From the NCBI RefSeq assembly GCF_041260155.1, contig NC_091935.1, positions 253,001 to 317,000 on the forward strand: DNA of 64,000 nt. The letters run 5' to 3'. Origin of the DNA: Ptychodera flava (taxonomy: Eukaryota > Hemichordata > Enteropneusta > Ptychoderidae). Positions 13,408 to 28,400 of the stretch are shown here, piece after piece. Within the stretch, counting starts at the first letter, position 1; each line of letters begins with the position of its first letter. Made by a program: the position numbers and the translations under genes. Under the pieces are notes generated by a model, which saw nothing but the letters and a program-made list of their open reading frames with translations, did not search any database and had not been told where the DNA came from.

Positions 13408-16400
13408 CTGGGAGAAAAAAATGTTGGTCAGTTTCTTTCCACTTATGCAGGTTGTTGTAAGGACAATTAAAATGTTATCGTAACTCTCTACAATGTTCAT
13501 ACCCTTTCCAGCCAGGCTGGTCACTCTACAATGTACATCCCTTTTCAAACCAGGCCGTTGGCCATACAATGTACATTCCTTTTCCAGCTAGGCTGGTCAC
13601 TCTACAATGTACATCATTTTTCTTGCAAGGCCTGTCACAACACCACCTACAACACCTCCCCCCCATCCTGCCAACTCAATGCAAAGCAGTAATGAGCCAT
13701 ACTATACAATTCTTGAACTGAACTTAAGTGGTACATTGACAGAATAAACATATTACTTTGGTGATATGGTATCTGAAGAATACAGCTTTCTATAAAATGA
13801 AATCTGATGTTTATCCCCAACATTTTTGTCTCCAATCCTGCAAAAACAAACTTTCTGTGCCCACCTGTATGCCAGATTTTGTAAAGTGTGCGATCTAAAA
13901 CCCATAGAGCATGTCAGAAACCTTTCATTTACTTACCTGTATACCTGATGTTGTAAAGTATGGAATTTCAAATCGACACTGGATTGGTGGCGTACCCTCT
14001 TTTTCTTCCCTTTCAACACTTGGAAGACTAAAATGAGCTCTCATTAGGTATTCCTTGCCTCCCTGGCAGAAACAAAGAAGGTATGGACAGGCAGAACAAT
14101 TAATAAACACATACTGTAATAACTTCACCAACTTGAAACATGCACAAAATACATCACTCTATATTGATTGATACAGCTATATGAAGTGCCATTTGGAATA
14201 TCATTGGATTTAAAAATCTTTCTTTTTTGTAAGCCATTGTTGTTTGATCCTATTAAACTTTCCTGAGAATTACTTCAACATTCACTCCATACCAGCACAC
14301 TTCTTAAGAATGGATGGATGTGTCACCTTACAACTGAACACAGGGCTGTCAATTATAGCCGGTCACCGGCGGCAAATCGCCGTCTGACACAGGTCTTGCC
14401 GCCGCCTGTTTTCCCTATTCAAGGCCTGCAGTGATGATCTTGACACACGTTATGAATTCTTTCCTGTCCCAATTCTACCGTTGGCTGCGCTGTGCTACAG
14501 AAGCGCATCCCCTAAGGCTCGTTGGTAGTCGATTTCTGATTGGTTTCAATCGGTACTGTCAAAAAGGTTTGCGTGTTCTGATTGGTTTTCGGACGTACAC
14601 GATCGATATGGCTACGAAAAGAACGACAGCCACGTTGGATTTATGGGTCCAAAAAAGACCCTGAGAGGCTTACACTAGCTCTGGATATAAAAGTAATGTT
14701 CATATTTGTAAATCATTTTATTTTCCTGAGGAATTTCAGTGATCGGGGGTTCAATCCATCAGTGGTATAGCATGCAATGTAGATTTCACGCCGCGTCTGA
14801 GCAAAGTGCCATAGCATTACGTGTATTTAGCGACTGGAATTTTTGATTTGTTTTCCCGTTTGCAGACGTGAACACTCTTTACAATGAGTAAGAATCGTTT
14901 ACTCAGCGCAAAAAAAACTTTGTGGGGATTGACATAATTTTTAGTGAGTTTTGACTACCACTGGATTTGTTTGCACCAAGCCGTCGTTCTATGAAATGTA
15001 TTCTTACGGTAGTAGGTAGGGACTGTGGTCGTTTCGAAGGCTCGAGTATTGAAGTTTAATAAATATTTTCCGACATCCAAAATCTTTCCTCAAAGCAAAT
15101 ATCGGTATTCCGATCCTTCAAAATCATTTACCAAGACCAACATTTTTTAATGTTTAGGGCAATCACAAAATTTAGCTAGGCTTGACTGTATAATTTCGCG
15201 GTATCTTGCACGTACGTATGGCAGTAAACCATGTTTTGAATATGGATATATCATGCATGTAGTGAGCCTACCCACTTGGCTGGCGTGGGTTTCGACAAAA
15301 CTCGGACTACTGTGAGGGATATCAGAATAGATAGTCATCAGGAGAAAAGATTTGATCGTTAACTTTCACGCGCAATGATTTACTACGTAAATAAATCAAC
15401 ATATTCTCAATCTTGTTGACTGAGAGGCCGACGGACAACGAAGCCACGCAATTTCATTAGCGGATGTAAACTTGAGTATGTAATTGTCTGTATGACGTAG
15501 CATCTACTAAAATTGTCTCTGGTAATGGTCTCGTATTTACCCTATTACATTTGTAAATTTTCACACTGGAAATTCATAGCCCGTAACTCTGAGGAGAGGT
15601 CTTGAAACAGACAAAATAAAATTACAGCAGTATCAACCAGACGCAGATTGGAATTTTTTGTCGTGACGTTATGACATCAGTTTTGCAGTGGGGACAATAT
15701 TTTTTTTTAATTCTAATACGATTAGCTGTTTTTGAATGGGAACGTATTACAATTATTGATTTACTTTCTGCAGATGTTGTTTCTTAAGAAATTTTTTCTG
15801 CAGGTGTAGTTTCTAAAGCTACATCTGTAGAAATAGTTTTTGCAGATGTAGTTTCTGAAGCTACTGTTTCATCAGCCTGAGAATCACACAATATTGAGGT
15901 ATTGTCATCAGGTACTGCCATACAAGCCTTGGGCTTAGATGAGTACTCCAGTGATTCTGATTATGGTTCAGATTATGATCTTTTATTAAGCAGGTTGTAA
16001 TTCAACAGAATTTGTATGCAAACAATAATAACCTGGTGTATCAATAAACATATAAACTCTGTAATACTTCTGTTTGTCTTTCATAATTTATTTCACAAGA
16101 TTCAATTTCATGTTACTTTTGATACTTCAGTTACGATAAACTTGACAGTAAATTGCCCTCAAAAGTGCCACCACAGGCCACCAATTGAAGATGAATAATT
16201 AGAAAAGCTTCAGCTTCAGGAGGGGGGACACCCCCTCCTGGCCTCCCCCGCGTGCGCTTGCGCGCACGCCTTGCTTCGCTTCGCTCCGCACAAGGCTGTA
16301 CCCTCCTGTTCTTTCACTTGTACCCTTCTATTCTGAAAAACATTGACAGCCCTGGAACAACTCTGTTTTGAACTCTTCACAATGTAATGGCCTGGCTAAT

Positions 16401-19400
16401 GAAGTCATGAAGGTGTATCTTACATAAAAACATACTGAAAATGGTACACTCATACTGTATGGTATTCTAATCCTGGAAAAGGTATTACTGTACCGGAAGA
16501 CCATTATTCCTGAAATGCAGCGTTGAATGAGTGTTTTGGAGTATCAGGATCAATATTGTATTACTTTATCTAACATGCTGTCAGATATCGAGTTAATTCA
16601 CATGTAGCAGCCTTAATCTTTCAAGTGTTCAAACCTTTTGGCTGTGATTGTTTTTACAGTTAAAATAAGAGACAATATATCAAACAGCTATTCTGCAAAA
16701 GAGATAACTTTTATACACCACCAGATAAAACAAAGCAATACCTGTGCAGGGTTTGCCAAATTACACATGTAGAGAGTACAAACAAGAATGGCACAAGTTG
16801 CCAACTCATGGTAATGAGTTCACATCTGTTATTGAATGGATATGCTTGAGTGATTGCAAGGTCTTCAGGCTCTTCAAAAGCCTAACAAAATTAAACTGAT
16901 TCTAAAAATTCAGATGAACACCTGTAACTGCCAAAAGTAGCCAAATAATCTGTTCATGCTATCAAGAATCATCAGAACCAAGACGTAATTTTTTGCAACA
17001 TCTGGTACCCTCTACAAAGGAGGCAGTTTAAGTGTCGTGAATTGTATTACATCGAACGGTTTGTGGCCAATTTTTTTTCCACAACTACAACGTGGGGCTG
17101 GATAGTAGCATAATTTATGATAAGCTCACTTTGGTTTCTGAACTGTAAATTTTTTTTAGAGTAAATTTGTTTAGTGAACTTTGGCTGATGAATAACCAGT
17201 ATATAGGCTGATTGGAGCTAACCACAAACAAACAAACATAGCAAAGTATCAACTTTGAATGAAAGCTTTGATAATATAGAACTGTTAACCTGCTAGTATG
17301 ATTTCATGGTACGTCAAACAAGAATATTTATTGACAACCTTGTTCTTTACTGTGCATTTATTTTCATGACAAAGTAGTTAATCTGAAAGCTATTTTCACC
17401 GGACTATCATTCAAAGATTTTCATGAAAAAGTAAATTGATTTTGTCCTTTCAAAAAGTTAAATTTGTAAATTCATTTAAATTTCTTCATGAACATAACAA
17501 ATTTGATCATGAGACCACTTTTGTGCATATTTATTGTAATGAAATTTTATGCAAATTAACTAATATGCTATGAACATATTTTGGGGCAGGGGGAAATGGC
17601 ATTACACTGCTGCAAAGCTACTACACAACAAACAGCTGCCCATGGACAGCTTGACAACTCTGTCCATGGACAGCCAGCATTTCCAGTTTTCACGTATGAC
17701 AGTGTGACTTCAATGGGTTGGTTAAAGTCAAAATGGAACTTACTGGGAATGATTTGACGGTCCACAGGACAGCGTTCAATTCCGGAATGTACTTGCAAGA
17801 GCCCACTGTAGTCTTGAACTTGGGTGAATCTGCATCACTTGGTACAGGTATAATGATCTCTACATTGTTGGCAGTTGATCTGCGTTTGAACTGACTTTTT
17901 GCTTTGATCATGTACTCAACTCGGCTGTGAGAATGTCGTTCTATGACAGACTCTATCCATATCAATGGTTTCACCTGTGACAGAAATGACAGATCAATAT
18001 CATGAATGCAGAACAAGTTCAAAATATCATACTATGATGAGGCTCCCATATCCTGATCCTGGATTCATAAGTGTGAGGTATTTATCTCTTAGATATTTGG
18101 CATTTGTTGTGGAAAACATTAAAATACTCAGTTTCCATAAACATTTATCATCTAGATTTTGAGGACATTTGTTTCACATTGTCTTCAAAACAGATAGGAA
18201 TGAATTGGTAATCTATTTTTCATAACAGTGGATTTCAGTCTAACTCCACAACTATCTGTGTAAGACAAGAAATTGTACGTGTATGTATGATACCGGTCTA
18301 AATCATAAATTGGAGTATCACATCATAGATCAAAGTCACCAACCAAAGTTGTACGTGTATGTATGCAGGGCTCGAAATTAACTTTTTTCCCTGGTAGTCC
18401 CATTGGGCTACCATTTTCTGAAGTTAGTAGCCCAGTGACAAGGTTTGGTAGCCCATGCATGAATGAAGGTTTTTTGTAAAGGATATTTTTATTTATATCT
18501 AGACAATGAAAGATTTATTTTGCATGATTCTATCCAGGAAGTGAATTTTCTAGTCATTTGACATCAATACCTGCAGATCATAGCCTTAGGAGAACAGTAT
18601 AGCATGTGTAGTGGACAACGGTGACGCCTCAAAGTTAGACGACCTATTCACACATACGCAGAGCTTATATGCAAATTTTGATGTTCGCCATGACAACGAC
18701 TTTTCACTTAGCACGTGTAAACATAGCATGGCTAAAATAGATTGGCTATGAATTTCAGGATGACAACTTGGTACAGTCATGTTCCCAATACTTTCGTGGC
18801 AATTTTGGCTATATTTCTCCACCATAGTACACTATCATTGGATGATCTCATACATTTCGGAATTCAAAGCCTAATTTGTGGATGGCCCGACAACTTTTTC
18901 TTTGCAGTTTGAATAATTTGTGTTCAATTGAGATTGATACATTGTGATTAAATAACTACGAAAATGAATTTTCATTGGCCACCATTTCCCAAGCTTGTCA
19001 TCCAAGTACATTAGTTCAAATAATGATATTTTATTGAAAGTTTGTCACAACAAATTCGACTGCACTGTCGCCTTTTAACTTGCATAACAACAAAGTCAAA
19101 GTCTGGATTTTCTGTGTCCAGCTGAGTTGACTGTATGAGCGTCGGTCATCTCACAGTGATCAACACCATGTCGTCCGCTAAGTAATTTCATGTCCAAGGC
19201 TTTGGTAGTCCGTGTGGGCTACCATTTCATGGGTTTTGGTAGCCCCAGGGAAAAGTTGGTAGTCTGTGGACGCGGGACTACCACTAATTTCGAGCCCTTG
19301 TAGGGTACGGTATAAATCATAAATTGGAGTATCACATCACAGATCAAAGTCACCAATTTACTCATTAATTGCTGCAAACCTGAATGAGGTGAGTCTGTCT

Positions 19401-22400
19401 AGACAGACAGCTTGTCAATAAATTGCATGTATGTGAAAAGTGGAAAGATTTCAACTTCTTTGCTAAAAATCTAACACAGTGAGTTATGGTGCTGAAATCT
19501 AACACAGTGAGTTGTTGAGCTACACATACTTGTCTTTAACACAGTGATCGTGGCACTAAACTTCCTTGTCAAACATAGTGACTTATGGAGCTAAATATCC
19601 TTGTTCAACATAATGAGTTGTGGAGCTAAACATCCTTATCTAACACAGTGAGATGTGGAGCTAACCACCTTTGTCTCACACAGTAAATTGTGTAGCTGGA
19701 CTGAACCCACTGTAAGTTAAATGTATGTCATCAACCTAGATGGAAATGTTTGTGATTTTCCATTTGACCACATTGAGATTACAAGGTAACATTTTCATTT
19801 ACCAACGTCTTTTCATGATAGATTCTTAAAAATAATGAAGGTTCAATGGTTGTACTCAAACTTACGTGAGTATTAAGTCTGTAGGACATGAGTTCAAATT
19901 CACCATCTGGAGGTATGAAGGAGATCGTTCTGTCATTTTCGAACCGTGATAATCGAACACATTGATGAAACTTGACATCTTCCAGCTCTACTGATTTACT
20001 CTTTGTTCCTGCAAAATACAAAATGAATTTGGACTAAGCAATGTGAGAGAACATTGATTTTTAAAAGTGACTGTATTGAAATCTAAGTCCACATTAACTA
20101 TGATAGTGGGACCACTAGAGTTGGTATAAGTTCATGAAACTACAATCATATTTGTTTCCCTTTGACTATCTATCAATGAAAACCAAACTAAGGAGAGAAA
20201 GGAGAAGCTGGTACATTCATAAACTGATGATCTATGCAGCTGACAAAATACAATGTAAATAATGTCTGTTAATAGATGACACAGTCCCCGCTTGTCTGCT
20301 TGGTTATAATCTTTGGTGTCTTGGTTGCTGTGGAATGACCTTGATGCAAATTGCATGAGGCCTATGATTTGCAAACTAATGTTATTTGTAGAATGTTCTA
20401 TGAATGACCCATTTCTGTGGGTATTGACTGCTGATGTCAGTTTTTAATAAGTTGATTATTTTTACACTGCCTTGAAATCACACAAACATGCAGTTTTAAT
20501 GATTTAAACAAATGTTTCCTGAGTGAACTTTAAAAACATACATAGCAAAAGTCAATGGAATTGCACAGGCAATTTTGGGCGAAATATGGTAACAGTGTAA
20601 TGTCATTAGGAAGAAACTGCCCCAAAATAGAAATGTGCAAATTTAACCATTCTTTTACTTGATTTGACTTACTTCACTCACGGAGATGTTTACAGCAGTC
20701 AAACGGGCTGTTATCATGGGAAGACGAATTTTTGACCAAAACTGGCAAAGAATGCCCGAAAAATATGAATATGCAAATGTCAACAAAATGTGAACAAATC
20801 TCACTGAGAGAAGACTTTTCTTTTTATTGCCCCATAAATACAAATATGCAAATTTCAACACAATCTGAACAAGTATTTTCTGTTCTGGTCTGTCTCTGTG
20901 ACAAGTTTTTTTCAAAATTTGAACAAAATCAGTTCACAGATGTTTGATTTGCGTTATGGTTCAAAGACATGAAAAAATACCACAATTATACGGTGTCGCT
21001 CAAATTTGATCAGAATTGGTACATACCAAAGATCAACAATAAGTGTTATTTCTATCTGTTCAGTTGTCTGTACGTTGATGTTATGACAATTTCTGCACAG
21101 TACAACCAGAAAAACAACAAGAAAATTTTAAACCAGAAAATTAAGAATGACAAAAGTAAATAAGGTCTGAAACTTTAGGTACTAAAGGTCAACTTTAGCA
21201 ACATGCATAGCAGAGAATCTTTAACCATGGATGTACAAAAATAGACATCCATGGTTTCAGCAGATCTGTTAATATGTCACAGTTCATAAACAATGACAGG
21301 AAATGACCAATTAGCTGTTTCAGTTACTGCTACCACTCCCAAACATAATAGGTACCCTGCATACAAATAGGTTAAAGGTCAAAATCCTCTTATTCAGATG
21401 TGTGGGCTGATTCAGTTCACTGCCACCACTCCTGCACACTTGCAGTATTTCCCTTTTTCTTACCTCATTTGCACATTTTTGACACTGATGTGTTCATTTG
21501 AACAAATTCACATCTCAACCCCTACATCTACCTGTACACCAAATACTGAGCTCTTTTTGGTATTTATATATAAAACCAAATATGAGCTAAAAAATTGCAA
21601 AAAAAATGACCGCATTGCGGTCATATTCAAACTTTTCGCAAAAAACTTTACATGCATATGTAGGTCATAGTGCTTTGCCTTTGTGCCAAGTTTGAACAAA
21701 ATCAGCACATGGATGTTGGAGTTATGGTTCAAAGACATGAAAAATCGCAAAAAAAATCGCCCCTCGCCGCCATATTTGATCGTATCACTAAATAAATTGA
21801 CATACACATGTAGATCATAGTGCTTTCCTTTTGTCTCAAGTTTGAACAAAATCAATTCACAGATGTTTGAGTTAATATTCAAAGACATGAAAAATCGCAA
21901 AAATATGGCCACCTTGCGGCCATATTGAATCGTATCGCAAATAAATCGATGTGCATCTGTAGGTCATAGTGCCATGCCCTTGTGCCAAGTTTGAACAAAA
22001 TTGGTTCAGCAGTGTCTGAGAAACTGTTGATGACGGACGGACGGACGCACGCACAGACGTCCCCGGGGACTAATAATGTCTGTTAATAGAAAACACAGGT
22101 ATACCAAGTAACCTCAAACCTAGATTTTCTGTTTGATGTCTTAATGTTTGTTGATTATGGTGAAACTACTGGATGAAATAATAAGTACTCAGTCTCCATA
22201 TAATACAGCGATAATACACGTCATTTGTCCATAAGGCAGCAATGATTTCTGCTTGACTGTTTTTACAACTATATCTATCACAATCTTCAGGTAAATGTTT
22301 TACAGTGACTCAGAAAATATGTTCATTCTACAACAATCTCCTACTTAATCCTCTTTCTACCAGGCTCCATAGACAAACCATAGAAATAAATACCATGTGG

Positions 22401-25400
22401 GAGAAAGAGGACTAAACTTCATCTGTGAAATCACCAGAAACAAGTCGTCCCTTAGGAATATTAATTTGTCAATCTGCATCAGTAAAAGAATACAAATGTG
22501 ATTGTAAATGCAGTTTCCAAGTCCAGAAGTGCCAAACAAGCAAAAGAATGTTTGCTTTTTCTCTTTGAATAGAAGTGGTTACATATCCTGAAAGTGCCTT
22601 GTGTTCAATGGGATAAGAACATGGTAAATACAGAAATGGCTGCAGCGGGCGCTATCACGTACAATCTTTCATGACTACTTGATTATGTTCAAAGTATACT
22701 AAATGGGGTAGACTTCAATGTGCCTGTGGCTGGCAAGAGTTGTTTTGACAAGGTCACGTTTTGTAGAGGATGACAATGGTGGTGATGAAACAGTCTTAGG
22801 ATAAAAATTGAGGCAGGTATCTTTGTAGTAGTGGTGAACAAGTTTTCAATTAAAGTGGTCGTAGAGGGCGCTACCATGTAATCATGAAGGAGAGATTGGC
22901 GTTGTGGTCTAAATCAGGTGGAGGGACCGTGTCTAAATACACTTGATTGGGTTCACTTGAATGTGCCTGTACAATTCTCAAAGCTGAATTATTGACAGGT
23001 TCCCTAGGTTTTGTAGAGGGCAATGGAATTGCAGTAAAATACTTCTGCGATAGAAATCGAGATGAATATTACCCATTGCCGTAATGAAAAGCATGCAAAG
23101 GTACAAACATGCATTTCACTGCACTGCATATGTGTAAACGATATATTTAAATACATGATCAACAACAACTGGGTTCTGTAATGATGAAAAATACTACATG
23201 TCATTTTATATGCAATCATGTAAAATCAGAACAAATATCTGCGGGACATGAATGGACAGAACCCAGTCTGAAAGTCCTCCCCCTCCCATGAGACTTTGTC
23301 AGTAGGGACTAACAATAATCTGTGAATCCACAGTTGATAAATACTTACGTCCAGTATTCTCAAAAAGTATTTTGTCATTTAATCCAAGTCTTAGTTCTGG
23401 CATTCCACTGAGAAACACCCTCATTTTGACTGCACCAACAATTTCACTGCGTAAGACATTGGTATTAGCACTCACCTATGGAAAAAAGACAATTCATTCA
23501 CTCTTAGACATAAAGTTACAATGTTTCTTCACAGAAACTGATACAATGATTCTGTGACCAAAAAAGTTATTACCTTTCAGTAAAGGATCATGGGTATATG
23601 ACTTTCTCACAATGGATGGATAGTCTGTATATGTCATTTATATGAATGATTGTTACTATACTACATAATGTTGCTTGCATGCATTTACTTACAAGTAAAT
23701 TGACGGATTCAACAACATCTAAAAACACTTCATTTTTCCTGTATTTAATACCCTCTGATCGCCATGATACTGCATTGGTCACCGCCATCGGAGGCCTTGG
23801 TGCAATTTCTAGTTTGTGTCCTTCTTGTGTGATGTATCTGAAACAAACAATGAGTATTAAGGATGCGGTTGAAAAATCTAGTGGAAGATTGAATTCCAAT
23901 ACATGTGTTCTGTATGAGGACGACTACATACCTAATTCATTTTAAGTATGTTACTTATGGTGATAATTAAAGTATATGCAATGCATATTGCATCTAAAGA
24001 TGTCATGAAGTTTATTCCAAAAATTGTCAATAGTGTTCTGTCTACTTGTTTGTGAAATTATAATATACTTTGAAAAGAGAACTGTACAACAGTCACTATG
24101 GCAGTGAGTCAAGTACAGTATTACTGAAATACACAGTGGTTTGCGCTGAACCTTTGGAAATACGGTAACAAGACACACTGTCTAAATTAAGAACTTTCCA
24201 AAACTTTCAGCTGTAACTATTGTCCAGGCTGTCATATTGGTCAACAGCAGAGAAATCAACTCAGCAAACGTTGACACATTATCTGGAAGGGGGGTCACAG
24301 ATAGTCAAAACAACAACATACATCCACACTCATCCCGCTAATGTCCCACATCATTTGTAGATGTGGGTCACAGAGTTCATTTTGATCGATTACCCAAGAC
24401 AGTTACACCGAATCATATTGGCAACTCCTCAATTTAGACCATGATGTCTACACTGAACACTGTAAGATAGGTGTGTATCACTCCAAAACTGTATTGCATT
24501 AAGATGCACTTACTCTTGAAGGATTTTGCTGTCTGTGGTCTGTGGATATCCAAAGTCAATAAGTTCATCTAACAATTCATAAATAAGCACAAAGTTATCC
24601 CGGATACTCTCCTCTTCAAGTTCTTTGAAGTATTCACAAAACACCTAGATGTGTGGAACAGTGAAAATGTATGGTATAACTGGTAAGGTTTAAAAGATTG
24701 AATTGATCGTCACAAATTGTGCAACCATTCTCTCTTATGTAAAAATCAGATGGATATTTTAGATATCAATTTAATGCAAAGTCAAAATATGACAACAACA
24801 GAATAATGCATACTAACGAAGGATTAAGGTGTTACACTATTCTACATAAACATGAAGTGATGTGCAAGTCAATATTTGTATTTCAAGTGAAGTATGCTGC
24901 AAGAATAAAGATTAATGGACACAGAATCACTCCATACTAATAAGTAGTGACTAAGAGAGTTTTCAAGGTTAGTATGAAGTACTGTGGTAGCTAGAGCCCA
25001 GGGCTCGAAAATTCTCGCCGCCCGACGCCCGTGACAAGTGAATTTTGAGTCCGGGCAAGTGAAAACAACATTCTCCCAGCCCGACGGACAAGTGAATTTC
25101 AATGAGGCCACTGTACGTACGCGCTGCCATTCTCTAGTTCTTTGAGTGTACCGCTTTAGATATGGCCGGCCGATAAAATAGCTCTGTTCTACTTGGTTAC
25201 AAAATAGCAAAATATTGACGTCTTTGCACTCTTATGTTTTTCCATCTCATGAAATCAGGTCACGATGCCTCCTCAACAGAAAACTACAGCTTACAATGTT
25301 GTAGGCTAAGGGGCGACGTCAAAAGATCGATGTTTGAAAAAAAACTTAATTGCTTAAGTTTGGGGTGGGGGGTTTTTGGCCAAATTAATTTCTGTGCAGT

Positions 25401-28400
25401 CAAAAACGATTTAACGTCTTTTTGGCAAATTTTACGATTTCAAGGCTGTTTTTTGTACGCTAAAACCGATCCAGTCACCCGTATTTTTGTTACTTTATAA
25501 TGGTTTTCAATTTTTATTTAATTCAATGGTACATTGTACGCTAAAACCGATCCAGTCACCCGTATTTTTGTTACTTTATAATGGTTTTCAATTTTTATTT
25601 AATTCAATGGTACATTGGTACGTCGTTTGAAAGAATTAGTACAGGGTATGAGTCCGCAATGTTTTTCAATTTTAGGTCAGTTAAGTTAGAAGGGGGGGGG
25701 GGGGTCTGAGGCCAAACTTAAGCAATTAAGTTAGATTTATTATGTTGAACTTTTGATGTTGCCCCTAAGGTGTTGAAACAATTTACCCTCCTTCCTACAA
25801 AGTTACAATGAATTGAAACACTTTACTCTCCTTTCTACAAAGTTACAAATTCCCTGGTACGTGAAGCAAACATTGTTGCTGTTTGATTCAGCATTGCGGT
25901 CCCTCAGTCCCTCATGGACGGACCGTGGTACAATACATCATGGAGGAATGATGAATATACACTGAGGCTTGGCTTTGCCTCCGTGAGTCCCGCGTACCGG
26001 TCGTCCTTTTTAGTCCAAGTTTTATTTACTTTGCTTGAATCAAAGTTTGGCCTGTAATTACTCAGTTTGATAGTAAAAACCATTACTTCAAAGGAAACTT
26101 TCACAAACAGAGTCAGAATACAAGGGAAAAGGAGAAAAATTTGAGGTTTCTGAAAGGTCAAATCTGGGTCATCTTATGTGATGTCATGAATAAAGACGCC
26201 TTATATACACAATTATGGTTCAAAAGAAACCACCTAGGGAGGTCCAATAGGTACAATCTTACGGCTGACTTGCAGCGTGTTTGCAAGGTTATATCTGATT
26301 GGTCGATTGTCATTATTCAAAGCAAACTTAGGGAGTTTATTTTCATTATTCAATTATAATGGTGAGATTCTGCCAACCAATTGGATAAAAGCTTTCAAAT
26401 CGCTGCAAGTCGCCCCCAATCTTATGATAAAAGGTAATTTCTTGGTGCTTTCCAATTTAATGGCATTTAGCTTGACTGTCAGTTTAAATTAAATTTTATT
26501 AACAGTTATGGCAAAGGGAAATTTTCAACAGTAGTTGCAGTAAGCATATCCATTTCAATCATCACATTAATATTTCTGCAGAGCCCTCCAGTTTAATGAT
26601 GTAATAGTGAACATCACTAGACATTTCTTGATGATATCAAAATATCAAATGAAAATGTTCCTGGGCTACAATGTTATCATTATCATTAAAACTATTATTA
26701 CTCTTTAAAACATTGGGAAATGAATTGAACAATATCATTGTGGCTTGTTTTAAAGGATAAATGCTGAGGATGCTATTGAGCCTGCTTGATCACAACTATG
26801 ACACAACACCACAATACTTGTATCTACACTGTCACTATGCTACCGAATGCTTTCTTCTGCATGGAAAATTGTATTTGTGTGGCTAACAAAACACTAACTC
26901 AATGCTGCAGAAGTATTCTATATCTGTGGTAATACACTTCACATTGTTAGTTTATGAACATACCACGTGGTAGCAGTAAACTAAATGATACTGAAAGTTT
27001 CATGTGGGCACAATTTGACACAACACCGGTGGCCAATTTACTTCCCCTTAGTGCACCTACCTGACTTGCCTATTAAAATCAGGTACCAGGTCATGATGAC
27101 ACACAATGAAATGCACCGGTGTTGTTTTATTGAAATACATTACATGTCCCCCAAAAATTTAATTGGTCCCCCATTAAGACCTACTATGGGTCACTGTGTG
27201 CCCATGCTAGCAAAAGCTGGCTGAAACACTGTGTATGTGCACGTTACATAAGATAATATTTTTGATACACAGAATAAGGACACAAATTTCTCAGTAAGTT
27301 ACAGCTATTGTTTCTTTACAATAACATTAATAAAACCATACACATTTACTCTTAAAATCATCTGAAATCAGGGCAAGTGAATTTTCTTCCGGACAAGTGA
27401 AATTGAAAATTCACTTGCCCTATGGCAAGTGAGTTTTTAAAAAAATTTTCGAGCCCTGTAGAGCCCTCAAGGAAAACTTTCAGATCATATCCAAAATATC
27501 TGTGTCCATATGTATCTTCATTCAGGCTGATTATAAAATCAGAATTCTATTTGACGCATTGTCCAGAACAACACAATTATTGTTAATACCCTCTACTTCG
27601 CAAAAAAGCTAAAATTTTAAGAATTACCGTAATTTTGAAAGGTCTGATTGACTGTGTAATCTTTAGACACAGTACTAATAGACTATACACTGTTGAAACG
27701 AGAGCTTGTAGACTCACCTCCACCATTTTGTGTAGTATACTGAAGACAAGGGCAACATTAGCATTCTTCTTTGTTGTTGCTACCACTGTATCAGTTAAGG
27801 TTGTTATTTCTGTTGTACAACAATGGCCTGGGCAACAAAATTCCCTTGAAATTTTTTGCAATTCTTTCTCAGATTACTGCTGTCCATATTTGAAGTTTGA
27901 GATTTAATTTGCCGTATAACAGTCATTCTGCTGAGTTCATATGTCACAGTATCAGGTTAAAACCTGCGAGGCATAACATATCCCACATGGTGCATTTAAA
28001 CAATGACTTGTAAGTTTGAAGGTCCCTGAAAATGTTATACACATGATTTTCACGGACTTGAACATTGTATTTTTGTATACATTGTATTTTTGCAATTTTT
28101 TTTTCTTCTCGGAGTATGCGGAAATCAAATGCTCACAATTTGTAAAGTTAACACTGCCTGTATATGTAATGCCTCTTATTGAGGATAATTCCTAAAAAAT
28201 TAGATGCCAACTTATCAGCAGCAGTGTAACTAGTAGGAGACTTTGCTGGTTTGTGAAAAGAAATAAAAATAGTTTTGTTCATTATCTCCATAGCTTTAAC
28301 ACAAAATCAAAGAAACAATCTTTTTTCTTTCAATAAATGACTGCTCAAGCCAAACACAATTAATACCCTCGGACTAAGGTTCAATAAGGGCATTCAAATC

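Noticed and set aside
14725..14770. tRNA-like B-box (GGGTTCAATCC)
   Set aside because: No matching A-box or cloverleaf around it.
17636..17675. Short palindrome TGTCCATGGACA as an operator
   Set aside because: Small and intronic, expected by chance in a window of this size.
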